Assembly: GCA_028284935.1 (NCBI GenBank)
Contig: JANQQQ010000033.1
Coordinates: 87,585 to 151,584 of the forward strand
Source: Croceivirga sp.
GTDB taxonomy: Bacteria > Bacteroidota > Bacteroidia > Flavobacteriales > Flavobacteriaceae
Direction of reading: 5' to 3'
DNA: 64,000 nucleotides
The position numbers were made by a program, and so were the translations under genes. Under the pieces are notes generated by a model. The model did not search any database and was not told where the DNA came from. It saw only the letters and a program-made list of their open reading frames with translations. This document shows, piece after piece, positions 17,170 to 26,250 of this stretch (position 1 is its first letter; the number at the start of each line of letters is the position of its first letter).

Positions 17170-17763
17170 CCCTTCCATGTTTTCGATCGGTTTTTCCTGA
17201 TGCACCAAAGTCCATCCCATGCTGTTGGTCAACACCAAAAGCTGCGATAATTCAGAAACCAATCTGTTCTCCGCATTGGAAATGAGGGTGGATTGCTGCA
17301 CTTTCTTCAAAAGGGCATGTTGAATAGTCTCCTTTATTACATTAAAGTCTTCCGCTTCAAAGGGATTGAAATAATCCGCTGAAACATCATAATATTCAAA
17401 ATCGGGATTGATTTTAATTTCGGGTTCGGGAATATTCTTAATGAACAAGGTTTTACTGCCTTCATCAATTTCAAAAGCTACCTTTTCCAAATCGTAAGCG
17501 ATGGTGACTTCTGCGTTGACCACAACCAATGCCTTTTTATTTGCGGTAACCAAAGGACCGAACAATTCTTTGGAATCCGCATAATTATACACCTCGGCAA
17601 AGTGGCCTTCGGTAACGATCAGTTTGGAGACATTCTTGATTTGTTGTTGGATAAGCATGGTATTTTCCTTCAACACGCTTTCATCCTTCTTATGGTCCGT
17701 GCATGATTTGTAAATCAACAAGGATGCCAAGGCTATCAATGCTCCGGCCAAGATTTTTTTCAT
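17152..17763 (-). CDS. DUF4230 membrane-anchored protein
   Basis: This is a 203-residue protein. The ATG at 17763 is chosen because it puts KKILAGALIALASLLIYKSC directly at the N-terminus as a membrane anchor; the frame is open 28 codons further upstream but that part reads as intergenic repeat. The soluble part has VTEGHFAEVYNYADS and VVVNAEVTIAYDLEK, characteristic of DUF4230. Function is unknown; it is exposed outside the inner membrane. Its last 18 bases overlap the hydroxylase gene tail to tail. Confidence 0.88.
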   Translation of the reverse strand: MKKILAGALIALASLLIYKSCTDHKKDESVLKENTMLIQQQIKNVSKLIVTEGHFAEVYNYADSKELFGPLVTANKKALVVVNAEVTIAYDLEKVAFEIDEGSKTLFIKNIPEPEIKINPDFEYYDVSADYFNPFEAEDFNVIKETIQHALLKKVQQSTLISNAENRLVSELSQLLVLTNSMGWTLVHQEKPIENMEGLRLLR

Positions 17764-17780
17764 AATTACTAGAAATTGCT

Positions 17781-17900
17781 CCTTCCCTTGGATAAGGGAA
17801 GGTGTCCAGGTGTGGTCTGGACGGAAGGGATTGATCGATACAAGCAACCCTTTCCGTCATCCCGAATTTCGGGATGCCACCTTTCCCTATTTAGGGAAAG
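17781..17900. repeat. cluster of three perfect intergenic hairpins
   Basis: Three palindromes stand in a row: CCTTCCCTT/AAGGGAAGG (17781-17802, loop 4), CATCCCGAA/TTCGGGATG (17858-17876, loop 1) and CTTTCCCTA/TAGGGAAAG (17881-17900, loop 2). The first is followed by a GTCCAG-TGTGGTCTGGAC inverted pair. The set lies between DUF4230 and alaS and looks like a composite flavobacterial intergenic repeat. Confidence 0.75.
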
Positions 17901-17987
17901 GAGTTTTAAAAAATTGTTTCTGCTTCCTACGGCAATCGGGATTAGTAGTGTTTTACATACCCGCCACTCCCTTATTCAAAAGAGGGT

Positions 17988-20603
17988 TTACTTCAGATAC
18001 TCCTTTACCTTTTCCAGTGCCTCAGGAATCCCAGCAGGATGCTTGCCTCCTGCAGTGGCAAAGAAGGGTTGCCCTCCCCCACCACCTTGAATGTATTTTC
18101 CCAATTCGCGGACAATACTTCCTGCGTTCAATCCCTTTTCAAAAGCCATGTCCTTTGAAATATAACAAGCCAATAACGCCTTTCCTTCCTTTTCAGAGGC
18201 GAGCAAGGCAAATAAATTGGTCTTGTTGTTCCCCATTTCAAACAACAGATCTTTCATTCCCCCAGCATCCAAATCCACTTTTTTTGCCAAAAACTTAACC
18301 CCATTGACTTCGGATAGGGTATTCATCAACTCGGTTTTCAGCCCCTTTGCTTTTTCTTTTAACAGAAGTTCCACCTGCTTTTTGAGCTGGTGGTTCTCTT
18401 CTTGCAAGGCATTTACGGCTTTTACTGGGTCTTTGGCGTTATGGAGTAGGTCTTTAATTTCGTATAACTGTCGGTTGTTGTTAAAATAAAAATCCTTTAC
18501 GGCATCAAAAGTAATTGCTTCAATTCTTCGTATCCCTGCAGCTACCGCTCCTTCGGAAATAATTTTAAAATGCCATATATCGCCCGTGTTTTGAACATGG
18601 GTGCCACCACAGAGTTCAATGGACTTACCAAAACGTATGGTGCGCACGGTATCCCCGTATTTTTCACCAAAAAGGGCCATGGCGCCCTCGTCCAATGCTT
18701 GGGACATGGGGATATTTCGTTGCTCCTCCAAGGGTAAATGCCCTTCAATACGCGCATTCACAAAATTCTCAACCTCCCTAAGCTCCTCCACCGTTAGTTT
18801 GGAGAAGTGGGAAAAATCAAATCTTAGGTATTTGGAATGTACCGCAGAGCCCTTTTGTTCCACATGTTCGCCCAGTACTTCGCGTAGTGCTTGATGCATT
18901 AAGTGTGTCGCGGTATGGTTGCAGGCTGTCCGTTGTCGTTGTTTATGGTCAACGGAGGCCTTAAAAGTAGCATTGATGTTTTTTGGAAGGTTTTCCGAAA
19001 AGTGCACAATTTCATTGTTCTCCTTTTTGGTATCAATGATATAGGTGACATCACCATTGGGTGCTTCCAAATACCCCTTGTCTCCCACCTGTCCACCACC
19101 TTCCGCATAGAAGGGGGTACTATTGAAAACCAATTGGTAACGATTGCCCTCCTTTTTTGAGGTTATCTTTCGGTACTTGACCAGCCGTACTTTGGTTTCC
19201 AAAATATCGTAGCCTACAAACTCTTGTTCGCTATCTTTTTGAAGGACTGTCCAATCGTCTTTACTAGTTTCCGAAGCGGCTCTGGAACGGTCTTTTTGGG
19301 CCTGCAAGGCCTTTTCAAAACCTTGCGTGTCCAAACCATATCCTTTCTCTTCCAGAATCAAGGCCGTAAGGTCAATGGGGAAACCAAAGGTGTCATACAA
19401 CTCAAAGGCCTTTTCACCATCCACTACCTTTCCCTTGGTGGCCTTAATAACGGAATCCAATAAGACCAGCCCTTGTTCCAGGGTACTCAAAAACGAGCTT
19501 TCTTCCTCTTTAATCACATTTTCAATAAGTTGTCTTTGGCTCTTAAGTTCTGGAAATGCCGCTCCCATTTGTTCTCCCAATACCTTTACCAAACGATGGA
19601 TAAAAGGGGTTTTGGTGTCCAAAAAGGTAAATCCGTACCTAATGGCACGTCGCAATATTCTTCGGATGACGTAACCAGCTCCCGTATTACTGGGCAATTG
19701 TCCATCGGCAATGGCAAAGGATACCGCTCTTACATGGTCGGCCACCACGCGAATGGCAATATCCGTTTCCTCATGGGTTCCATATTCCTTTCGGGTAATG
19801 GTCTCAATTTCCCGAATCAGGGGAGTAAACACATCAGTATCGTAATTCGACTGTTTGCCCTGTAAGACCATACAAAGTCGCTCAAAACCCATCCCCGTGT
19901 CAATATGCTTTTCGGGAAGGTCTTCCAATTGCCCGTTGGCCTTTCGGTTGTATTGGATAAAAACCAAATTCCAGATTTCCACTACCTGAGGATGGTCTTT
20001 GTTAACGAGTTGGGCTCCCGGCACCTTGTTCTTTTCTTCATCTGACCTGATGTCCACGTGAATTTCAGAACATGGCCCACACGGGCCCTGGTCACCCATT
20101 TCCCAAAAATTATCCTTCTTATCTCCCATTAGAATACGCTCCTCGGGGAGAATTTCCTTCCAAAAGTTGAACGCCTCTTGGTCCATCTCCAAATGATCCG
20201 CATCATCACTTCCCTCAAAAACCGTAACATACAGGTTGTTCCTATCAATTTTGTATACTTCCGTAAGCAACTCCCATGCCCAGGCTATGGCATCTTTTTT
20301 AAAGTAATCGCCAAAACTCCAATTGCCCAACATTTCAAACATGGTATGGTGATAGGTATCCTTACCCACCTCCTCCAGGTCATTGTGCTTCCCGCTGACG
20401 CGAAGGCATTTTTGGGTATCCGCCAAACGTTTTTTGTCCGGCTTTGAAATCCCAAGAAAGTATTCCTTAAACTGGTTCATTCCAGCATTGGTGAACAATA
20501 AAGTGGGATCGTTTTTCATCACCATGGAAGCCGAAGGAACAATCTTGTGATCCTTGGAAGCAAAGAAGTTTAGAAACTGTTCTCTAACCTGTTGGGATGT
20601 CAT
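17988..20603 (-). CDS. alaS: alanyl-tRNA synthetase
   Basis: This 871-residue class II synthetase charges tRNA-Ala. The N-terminal catalytic core has [31 protein letters not shown] and the [14 protein letters not shown] segment. The editing domain carries the zinc/editing motifs [16 protein letters not shown] and CGGTHV. The C-Ala domain ends with [15 protein letters not shown]. The length matches bacterial AlaRS. It is divergent from the M23 peptidase gene, with a 104-base shared upstream region. Confidence 0.98.
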   Translation of the reverse strand: MTSQQVREQFLNFFASKDHKIVPSASMVMKNDPTLLFTNAGMNQFKEYFLGISKPDKKRLADTQKCLRVSGKHNDLEEVGKDTYHHTMFEMLGNWSFGDYFKKDAIAWAWELLTEVYKIDRNNLYVTVFEGSDDADHLEMDQEAFNFWKEILPEERILMGDKKDNFWEMGDQGPCGPCSEIHVDIRSDEEKNKVPGAQLVNKDHPQVVEIWNLVFIQYNRKANGQLEDLPEKHIDTGMGFERLCMVLQGKQSNYDTDVFTPLIREIETITRKEYGTHEETDIAIRVVADHVRAVSFAIADGQLPSNTGAGYVIRRILRRAIRYGFTFLDTKTPFIHRLVKVLGEQMGAAFPELKSQRQLIENVIKEEESSFLSTLEQGLVLLDSVIKATKGKVVDGEKAFELYDTFGFPIDLTALILEEKGYGLDTQGFEKALQAQKDRSRAASETSKDDWTVLQKDSEQEFVGYDILETKVRLVKYRKITSKKEGNRYQLVFNSTPFYAEGGGQVGDKGYLEAPNGDVTYIIDTKKENNEIVHFSENLPKNINATFKASVDHKQRQRTACNHTATHLMHQALREVLGEHVEQKGSAVHSKYLRFDFSHFSKLTVEELREVENFVNARIEGHLPLEEQRNIPMSQALDEGAMALFGEKYGDTVRTIRFGKSIELCGGTHVQNTGDIWHFKIISEGAVAAGIRRIEAITFDAVKDFYFNNNRQLYEIKDLLHNAKDPVKAVNALQEENHQLKKQVELLLKEKAKGLKTELMNTLSEVNGVKFLAKKVDLDAGGMKDLLFEMGNNKTNLFALLASEKEGKALLACYISKDMAFEKGLNAGSIVRELGKYIQGGGGGQPFFATAGGKHPAGIPEALEKVKEYLK

Positions 20604-20653
20604 AAGGGCAGTTAAGCTTTAATTAATTTTAACAGACCGTACAAAACAATTTT

Positions 20654-20661
20654 TATATTTG
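20654..20661 (+). promoter_or_regulatory. -7 box upstream of the M23 peptidase gene
   Basis: TATATTTG is an exact TAnnTTTG -7 box, 47 bases before the M23 gene start. No clear TTG is seen 19-20 bases upstream, so the match is one-sided. Confidence 0.4.
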
Positions 20662-20707
20662 TCTGTTACCATAAAATGAACGACCAAAAATAGGATAATT
20701 TACCTTC

Positions 20708-21685
20708 ATGTCTAAAGTAAAGTACTATTACGACCCCGATACCCTTTCGTATCGAAAAATTGAACCCAAGAAGTCGAAAAAGTACCGGAACATTGCCTTT
20801 TTTATTTTAGGTGCTGCCCTCTTTGGGTTATTGGGTCTTATTTTCTTACTGAATACCAATCTAATCAATACCCCTAAGGAACTTTCCCTACAGCGTGAAG
20901 TTCAGAACTACGAACTGCAATTTGACATCTTGAATCGAAAGATGCAACAAATAGAGCAAGTTTTGGCCAACATAGAAGATCGGGACAATAATATTTATCG
21001 ATTGTATTTTGAGGCCAATCCCATTCCCGAAGAACAACGAAGGGCCGGTTTTGGTGGGGTCAACCGCTATAAATCCTTGGAGGGTTTCAATAATTCCGAA
21101 ATTATCATCGATGCCACCAAACGTTTGGATATTATACAAAAACAAATGGTCATCCAATCCAAATCATTGGATGAGATTGCCAAATTGGCCGAGGAAAAGG
21201 AGAAATTATTGGCCGCCATCCCAGCAATCCAACCCGTTAACAATGAGGACAAACCAAGAATGGTATCTGGTTATGGGTGGCGTACCGACCCCTTTACCAA
21301 GGCACGTAAAATGCATTGGGGGATGGACTTTGCAGCTCCAAGGGGCACACCGATATATGCCTCTGGTGACGGTAAAGTAACGCGAGCCGACAATCGTTCC
21401 TCTGGTTATGGTAAGCACATTCGTTTAAATCACGGTTTTGGATATAGGTCGTTATACGCTCATTTGAGCAAATACAATGTTACCGTGGGTCAAAAGGTGA
21501 AACGCGGGGATCTCATTGGTTTCATGGGCAATACGGGGCGATCCAAGGGGCCTCACCTCCATTATGAAGTCTGGAAAGATGGGAAACGTATCAATCCTAT
21601 TAATTTTTACTACGGCAGTTTGACCGCGGAAGAATTTGAGAATATGCTTAGAATAGCCAATCAAGAGAACGAATCCTTAGATTAA
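20708..21685 (+). CDS. M23 family peptidoglycan endopeptidase, membrane-anchored
   Basis: This is a 325-residue protein with one N-terminal TM (about residues 27-50) after a basic cytoplasmic stretch, a coiled coil (about 58-90), a linker, and an M23 domain (about 185-305). The zinc ligands fit HWGMDFAAPRGTP (HxxxD) and HLHYEVW (HxH), so it should be active, cutting stem-peptide cross-links in the periplasm. The gene overlaps the MerR gene by one base (TAATG). This order, M23-MerR-LemA, is common in Flavobacteriaceae. Confidence 0.94.
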   Translation: MSKVKYYYDPDTLSYRKIEPKKSKKYRNIAFFILGAALFGLLGLIFLLNTNLINTPKELSLQREVQNYELQFDILNRKMQQIEQVLANIEDRDNNIYRLYFEANPIPEEQRRAGFGGVNRYKSLEGFNNSEIIIDATKRLDIIQKQMVIQSKSLDEIAKLAEEKEKLLAAIPAIQPVNNEDKPRMVSGYGWRTDPFTKARKMHWGMDFAAPRGTPIYASGDGKVTRADNRSSGYGKHIRLNHGFGYRSLYAHLSKYNVTVGQKVKRGDLIGFMGNTGRSKGPHLHYEVWKDGKRINPINFYYGSLTAEEFENMLRIANQENESLD

Positions 21686-22014
21686 TGCACGTAGAGCTCC
21701 CAGAAAAAAGGTATTATGGTATTGGGGAAGTAGCCAAAGCCTTTGGGGTCAACACCTCACTCATTCGCTTTTGGGAAAAGGAGTTTGATGTACTGCAACC
21801 AAAAAAGAACGCTAAGGGCAATCGCAAGTTCACCCCCCAGGACATTAAGAATTTACAACTGATCCATCATTTGGTCAAAGAACGGGGATTTACCTTGGAA
21901 GGCGCCAAAACCCATTTAAAGGAAGAAAAACACAAGACCCTATCCAATTTTGATGTTATCGAAAAATTGCAACGGGTAAAGGCAGAGCTTATAAAAATTA
22001 AGGAGCAACTTTAA
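21685..22014 (+). CDS. MerR-family transcriptional regulator
   Basis: This is a 109-residue regulator. The winged HTH of MerR type occupies residues about 7-75 (YYGIGEVAKAFGVNTSLIRFWEKEF, then RKFTPQDIKNLQLIHHLVKERGFTLEGAK), followed by a short C-terminal helix for dimerisation. There is no C-terminal Cys or ligand domain, so it is a short form without an obvious effector site. It is co-translated with the M23 peptidase and probably influences that operon or cell-envelope genes. Confidence 0.92.
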   Translation: MHVELPEKRYYGIGEVAKAFGVNTSLIRFWEKEFDVLQPKKNAKGNRKFTPQDIKNLQLIHHLVKERGFTLEGAKTHLKEEKHKTLSNFDVIEKLQRVKAELIKIKEQL

Positions 22015-22083
22015 TTGTTGTAACAAAATAGCATTGTTACGCACTTATCCTATAACTATAATAAACACTAAAACACGAGAGCA

Positions 22084-22683
22084 ATGAAAAAATGGTTGAT
22101 ACCCCTTGTTATCATTGGGGTCATAATATTTGTATTGGGTAGTTGGTACGTAAATACCAATAACACCTTGGTAGATATGAAAGGCCAGGCTACCAAGCAG
22201 TGGGCAAATGTTGAAAGTTCCTACCAACGCAGAAGCGACCTCATAGGGAATTTGGTAAAGACCGTACAGGGGGCAGCTGATTTTGAAAGGGGCACTTTAA
22301 CGGACGTTATCGAGGCGAGGGCCAAGGCAACATCGACCACCATCGACATCAATAATTTGACGCCTGAAGCCTTAGGGCAATTTCAACAAGCACAGTCCGG
22401 ATTATCCTCGGCATTGTCCCGGTTGTTGGTTACTGTGGAACGTTATCCAGATTTAAAGGCCAACCAGAACTTTTTAGAGCTACAATCGCAATTGGAAGGA
22501 ACTGAAAATAGAATTAATGTGGAACGAAATCGGTTCAATGATTTGGCTGGTGAATACAATATCAAGATTGAAAAAATACCCACCAACATTATTGCCAACC
22601 TAGCAGGGTTTGATGCCTTGGCTTTATTCAAGTCCGATGCTCGCTCTGAAAATGCTCCGGAAGTCGACTTTAACTTCGATTAA
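22084..22683 (+). CDS. LemA family protein
   Basis: This 199-residue protein has one N-terminal TM (residues about 4-23) and a helical-bundle LemA domain. Typical elements are NTLVDMKGQATKQWANVESSYQRRSDLIGNLVKTV near the start and ENRINVERNRFNDLAGEYN toward the end. Function in bacteria is unclear; LemA genes usually stand beside TPM-domain genes, as here (two bases to the next start), suggesting a shared envelope role. Confidence 0.95.
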   Translation: MKKWLIPLVIIGVIIFVLGSWYVNTNNTLVDMKGQATKQWANVESSYQRRSDLIGNLVKTVQGAADFERGTLTDVIEARAKATSTTIDINNLTPEALGQFQQAQSGLSSALSRLLVTVERYPDLKANQNFLELQSQLEGTENRINVERNRFNDLAGEYNIKIEKIPTNIIANLAGFDALALFKSDARSENAPEVDFNFD

Positions 22684-22685
22684 AA

Positions 22686-23123
22686 ATGAACAAAGTGGAG
22701 GCTTTTCTTACTACAGAAGAGGAGCAGGAAATTGTGGATGCCATCCTAGAGGCTGAAAAAAACACCTCCGGAGAAATCCGGGTGCATATCGAAGCTTCGG
22801 CAAAGATGGACCATTTCAGTCGAGCCCAGCAGGTCTTTCATTTTCTAAAAATGGATAATACCAAAGATGGGAATGGAGTACTCATCTATGTAGCAGTAAA
22901 CGACAAAAAATTCGTCATCTATGGAGATCGAGGCATTGACAAGGCTGTCCCCAAAGGATTCTGGGAAAACACCAAGGATGTTATAGCACAACATTTTAAA
23001 AAGGGGGAATTCAAAAAAGGCATTATTGAGGGGGTCTTAAAGGCAGGTAAGGAATTACAGGAACACTTTCCATGGGATCATGGAGATATTAATGAGTTGA
23101 GCGATGCAGTTTCCAAAGGCTAG
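22686..23123 (+). CDS. TPM-domain protein, soluble form
   Basis: This 145-residue protein consists of a TPM domain (Pfam TPM_phosphatase) alone: TTEEEQEIVDAILEAEKNTSGEIRVHIE at the start, NGVLIYVAVNDKKFVIYGDRGID in the middle and FKKGIIEGVLKAGKELQEHFP near the end. It lacks a signal peptide or TM, unlike its neighbour, so it is probably cytoplasmic. It is the middle gene of the LemA-TPM-TPM operon and overlaps the next gene by 20 bases. Confidence 0.93.
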   Translation: MNKVEAFLTTEEEQEIVDAILEAEKNTSGEIRVHIEASAKMDHFSRAQQVFHFLKMDNTKDGNGVLIYVAVNDKKFVIYGDRGIDKAVPKGFWENTKDVIAQHFKKGEFKKGIIEGVLKAGKELQEHFPWDHGDINELSDAVSKG

Positions 23124-23994
23124 AAAGCCCCTCCTGACTTCCCCAAGGGGGAGGAACTCAACTCGGACGGAGAGTATTTTCAATTTTACCATTGGTTTCA
23201 CCCGCATCGCATTTCCTATTTTCTTATTTCTTATTTCTCACTTAGGTTGGGGCCAGTTTGAGATTCCGGCGAAACCTGAAAAGCAGACCAGCGTATACGA
23301 CTATATCAACCTTCTCAATGCTGGTGAAAAAAGCCAACTGGAACAAAAGCTCATTCGATATTCCGATAGTACCTCAACCCAAATAGTTGTTGCCATTATC
23401 AGTTCCACGGAAGGGGAAAACATCAATTATCTAGGGGCCCTATGGGGTCAGCAATGGGGCATTGGCCAAGCGGACAAAGACAATGGCATCCTTGTATTGC
23501 TTGCCAAGGACGATCGAAGAATAGCCATTAATACCGGATACGGCGTTGAGGAATTCCTCACGGATGTAATGAGCAAGCGCATCATTGAGCAAATTATTAT
23601 TCCCGAATTTAAGCGAGGGGACTATTATGGCGGTTTGAATGCTGGTGCCGATGCTATTTTTCAGGTGTTAACCGGTCAGTTCAAAGAAGAGCGGGACTTT
23701 GGAAATGACCAGGGTTTTCCGCTTCGCAAGCTATTGCCCCTTATTATCTTCTTTGTCATATTCTTGATTTTAGCCAGCAGAAAAAACAAGGGAGGCCGAA
23801 ACAACCGCGGTGGCCGTGGTGGACGAGGATTGGATATTTGGGACATGATCATCCTAAGCAATATGGGCCGTGGTGGCTACAGAGGGGGCTCTTCCAGAGG
23901 TGGTTTTGGAGGTGGTGGCTTTGGTTCCGGAGGTTTTGGTGGTGGCTTTGGTGGCGGTGGTTTCGGAGGCGGTGGTGCTTCCGGGGGGTGGTAA
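23104..23994 (+). CDS. secreted/membrane TPM-domain protein with Gly-rich tail
   Basis: This 296-residue protein has a hydrophobic signal-like segment (about 33-50, ending HLGWGQ), a TPM domain (about 55-195; YDYINLLNAGEKSQLEQKL, then NGILVLLAKDDRRIAINTGYGVEEFL), a TM (about 210-226), a basic NKGGRNNRGGRGG stretch and a Gly/Phe-rich tail ending in GGW. The start is uncertain: the only upstream ATG (23104) lies inside the preceding gene, and the first 24 codons run through a palindromic repeat (23138-23153). A non-ATG start such as ATT at 23176 would give a cleaner signal peptide. It is the third gene of the LemA operon. Confidence 0.85.
   Translation: MQFPKARKPLLTSPRGRNSTRTESIFNFTIGFTRIAFPIFLFLISHLGWGQFEIPAKPEKQTSVYDYINLLNAGEKSQLEQKLIRYSDSTSTQIVVAIISSTEGENINYLGALWGQQWGIGQADKDNGILVLLAKDDRRIAINTGYGVEEFLTDVMSKRIIEQIIIPEFKRGDYYGGLNAGADAIFQVLTGQFKEERDFGNDQGFPLRKLLPLIIFFVIFLILASRKNKGGRNNRGGRGGRGLDIWDMIILSNMGRGGYRGGSSRGGFGGGGFGSGGFGGGFGGGGFGGGGASGGW
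23138..23153. repeat. palindromic intergenic repeat inside a coding frame
   Basis: CTTCCCC (23138-23144) and GGGGGAG (23147-23153) pair fully in RNA around AA and are followed by AACTCAACTCGGACGG, resembling the repeat after 17781. It sits between the two TPM genes and is read through in frame if translation starts at 23104. Confidence 0.55.
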
Positions 23995-24068
23995 TACCAC
24001 TCTTTACGTTCCCAAGGTATTTCTTTAAACACAGAAAACCTTATCTTTTCCTGTAAATACGATTGCAT

Positions 24069-25676
24069 ATGGTACAATCCTATAAAAAGAAGCATACCGT
24101 TGCCGATCATTATGATGCTGTTTTAATTGGATCGGGGATGGGCTGTTTGGCGACAGGTGCATGCTTGGCAAAAGCTGGTAAAAAAGTCCTTCTTTTGGAA
24201 CGGCATTACACGGCTGGAGGGTACACCCATGTTTTTAAAAGAAGGGGTTATGAATGGGATGTGGGCATACATTATATCGGCGAGGTTCATCGAGAAAATG
24301 GAGTGCTAAAGAAAATGTTTGACTATGTTTCGAATGGCAAGCTTCAATGGGCAGATATGGGCGAGGTCTACGATCGTATTGTCATCGGGGAAAAAACATA
24401 TGATCTGCCCAAAGGGGTGAACAACTTCAAAAATGCCTTAAAAAAGCATTTCCCGGAAGAGTCACAGGCCATCGATTCCTATGTGGATTTGGTTTTCAAA
24501 GTATCAAAGGCAAGTAGATCCTATTACGCAGAAAAAGTCATGCCGCCTCTGGTGCAAAAACTTTTAGGGAACAAAATGCGGCGCCCCTATTTGGAGTATG
24601 CCACTCGAACCACACTTTCGGTTTTAGAGGAACTGACCTCGAACAAAGAATTGATAAAAGTACTTACAGGTCAATATGGGGACTATGGATTGCCTCCTTC
24701 CCAAAGTAGTTTTGCCATGCATGTCTCCATTGCAAAACATTATTTCCAAGGGGGCTATTTCCCCATTGGCGGTTCTTCCCAAATTGTGAAAACCGTTGCT
24801 CCAGTAATCGCAGCCTCCGGCGGAACCATTCTGACCAGAGCCGAAGTGGCCCGTATTTGTATTGAAAATGGAAAGGCCACGGGAGTACAATTGACCGACG
24901 GCAAAGTGTTTACGGGAGACAAGATCATTAGCGGAACGGGCATTATGAATACCTACCAAAAATTACTTCCAAAAGAGGTAACGATGCGATATGGGCTTAA
25001 TAAGGCTCTTAAAAAAGTTGCCCCTTCCATTGCCCATGTGTGCCTATATATTGGATTAAATGGCTCTCCCAAAGAGCTAAAGTTGCCCAAGGCCAATTAC
25101 TGGATCTATCCAGATGATTTAGATCATGACGGTTGTGTGGCGCGATTCGAAAAAGACGTGGACCAGCCCTTCCCCGTTGTCTATATTTCATTCCCAGCCG
25201 CAAAAGATCCCACTTGGGAAGAACGCTATCCTGGAAAAAGCACTATAGATATCATTACCGCTATGCCCTATGACATTTTCAAGGGATGGAAGGGTACCCC
25301 ATGGAAAAAAAGGGGCGAGGCCTATGACCAATTGAAAGAGCGCATAGCACAACGCTTATTGGCAGAACTCTACAAAAAGGAACCACAACTGAAGGGTAAA
25401 ATCGAGTACTATGAACTTTCGAGCCCAATCACTACCCAACATTTTATGAACTATGATCAAGGTGAACTCTATGGTATTGATCATAACCCCGAGCGCTACT
25501 TACAACGGTTTCTACAACCAAGAACGCCCATCAAGCATCTTTACTTAACAGGCCAGGACATTGTGACCTGCGGAGTGGCTGGAGCCCTTTTTGCCGGATT
25601 TATTACCGCATCAGCAATTCTTGGAAAAAACATTTTGAAACCCTTGATAAAAAACAACACCTCTAAGGCAGCCTAA
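24069..25676 (+). CDS. FAD-dependent phytoene dehydrogenase/retinol saturase-like oxidoreductase
   Basis: This is a 535-residue flavoprotein. The ATG at 24069 is chosen; a TTG two codons upstream is also in frame. The dinucleotide-binding motif is AVLIGSGMGCLATGACLAKAGKKVLLLER, followed by GGYTHVFKRRGYEWDVGIHYIGE, characteristic of the CrtISO/all-trans-retinol 13,14-reductase branch. The C-terminal FAD signature is LYLTGQDIVTCGVAGALFAGF. It probably reduces or isomerises a polyene or similar lipid; the substrate is unknown, and no carotenoid genes lie nearby. It follows the TPM operon after 74 bases. Confidence 0.88.
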   Translation: MVQSYKKKHTVADHYDAVLIGSGMGCLATGACLAKAGKKVLLLERHYTAGGYTHVFKRRGYEWDVGIHYIGEVHRENGVLKKMFDYVSNGKLQWADMGEVYDRIVIGEKTYDLPKGVNNFKNALKKHFPEESQAIDSYVDLVFKVSKASRSYYAEKVMPPLVQKLLGNKMRRPYLEYATRTTLSVLEELTSNKELIKVLTGQYGDYGLPPSQSSFAMHVSIAKHYFQGGYFPIGGSSQIVKTVAPVIAASGGTILTRAEVARICIENGKATGVQLTDGKVFTGDKIISGTGIMNTYQKLLPKEVTMRYGLNKALKKVAPSIAHVCLYIGLNGSPKELKLPKANYWIYPDDLDHDGCVARFEKDVDQPFPVVYISFPAAKDPTWEERYPGKSTIDIITAMPYDIFKGWKGTPWKKRGEAYDQLKERIAQRLLAELYKKEPQLKGKIEYYELSSPITTQHFMNYDQGELYGIDHNPERYLQRFLQPRTPIKHLYLTGQDIVTCGVAGALFAGFITASAILGKNILKPLIKNNTSKAA

Positions 25677-25740
25677 GAATTGGCTTTTCTTATAATTGAT
25701 CATGGGCGAAGAAGTAGTAGTCCTTGGGCTTTATGATGTG

Positions 25741-26172
25741 TTAATTGACAGGCCCCATTTTAGGTTTTCTATAGAATATTTTGTTGACAATTTTCCACTC
25801 CCCATCAATCTTTAGAAGGTTCATAAAATCGATAAATAGGAAGGTGGGATACTCAATTTCCAGTCGGGCATTTGCAGCATGCCCAGAGATGGTTATGTCT
25901 TCAATCCTTGTCATACGATTTTGTTTTGGTTTTGAGGCATCCATTCCTGAAAAGAACTCAAGCGCATTTACTTCTTTGTAACCGTCTTTGGTCATATATT
26001 TCATGGTTGCTGTTTCATGAAAGGCCTTTTTTAAGGTTTCAAAATCGTTGTTCGTGCCCCCTTCGAGATAATAATTGACCGTTTTGGCCACCAATTCGTA
26101 ATCGGATTCTTGGGCCGTTATTGAAACAAAGGAAAGAATCACAGCAAATAGTAAAATGATTGTTCGTTTCAT
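25741..26172 (-). CDS. exported NTF2-like protein (lumazine-binding-like)
   Basis: This 143-residue protein has a signal peptide (MKRTIILLFAVILSFVSITAQ, cleavage near residue 21) and one NTF2-like cone domain with VAKTVNYYLEGGTNNDFETLKKAFHETATM and LEIEYPTFLFIDFMNLLKIDGEWKIVNKIFY, typical of the putative lumazine-binding subgroup. Such small exported cones usually bind a small ligand; none can be named. It is monocistronic and convergent with the oxidoreductase gene. Confidence 0.88.
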   Translation of the reverse strand: MKRTIILLFAVILSFVSITAQESDYELVAKTVNYYLEGGTNNDFETLKKAFHETATMKYMTKDGYKEVNALEFFSGMDASKPKQNRMTRIEDITISGHAANARLEIEYPTFLFIDFMNLLKIDGEWKIVNKIFYRKPKMGPVN

Positions 26173-26250
26173 GATGGATAGGTTTTGTTTCTTTAAAAGT
26201 ATAGCGTACAGCTCGGAATTGCTATTAAGAAAATGGTAAAGTTATCCTTA

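Noticed and set aside
23800..24110. Proline-rich minus-strand open frame
   Set aside because: It is the complement of the Gly-rich tail of the TPM protein.
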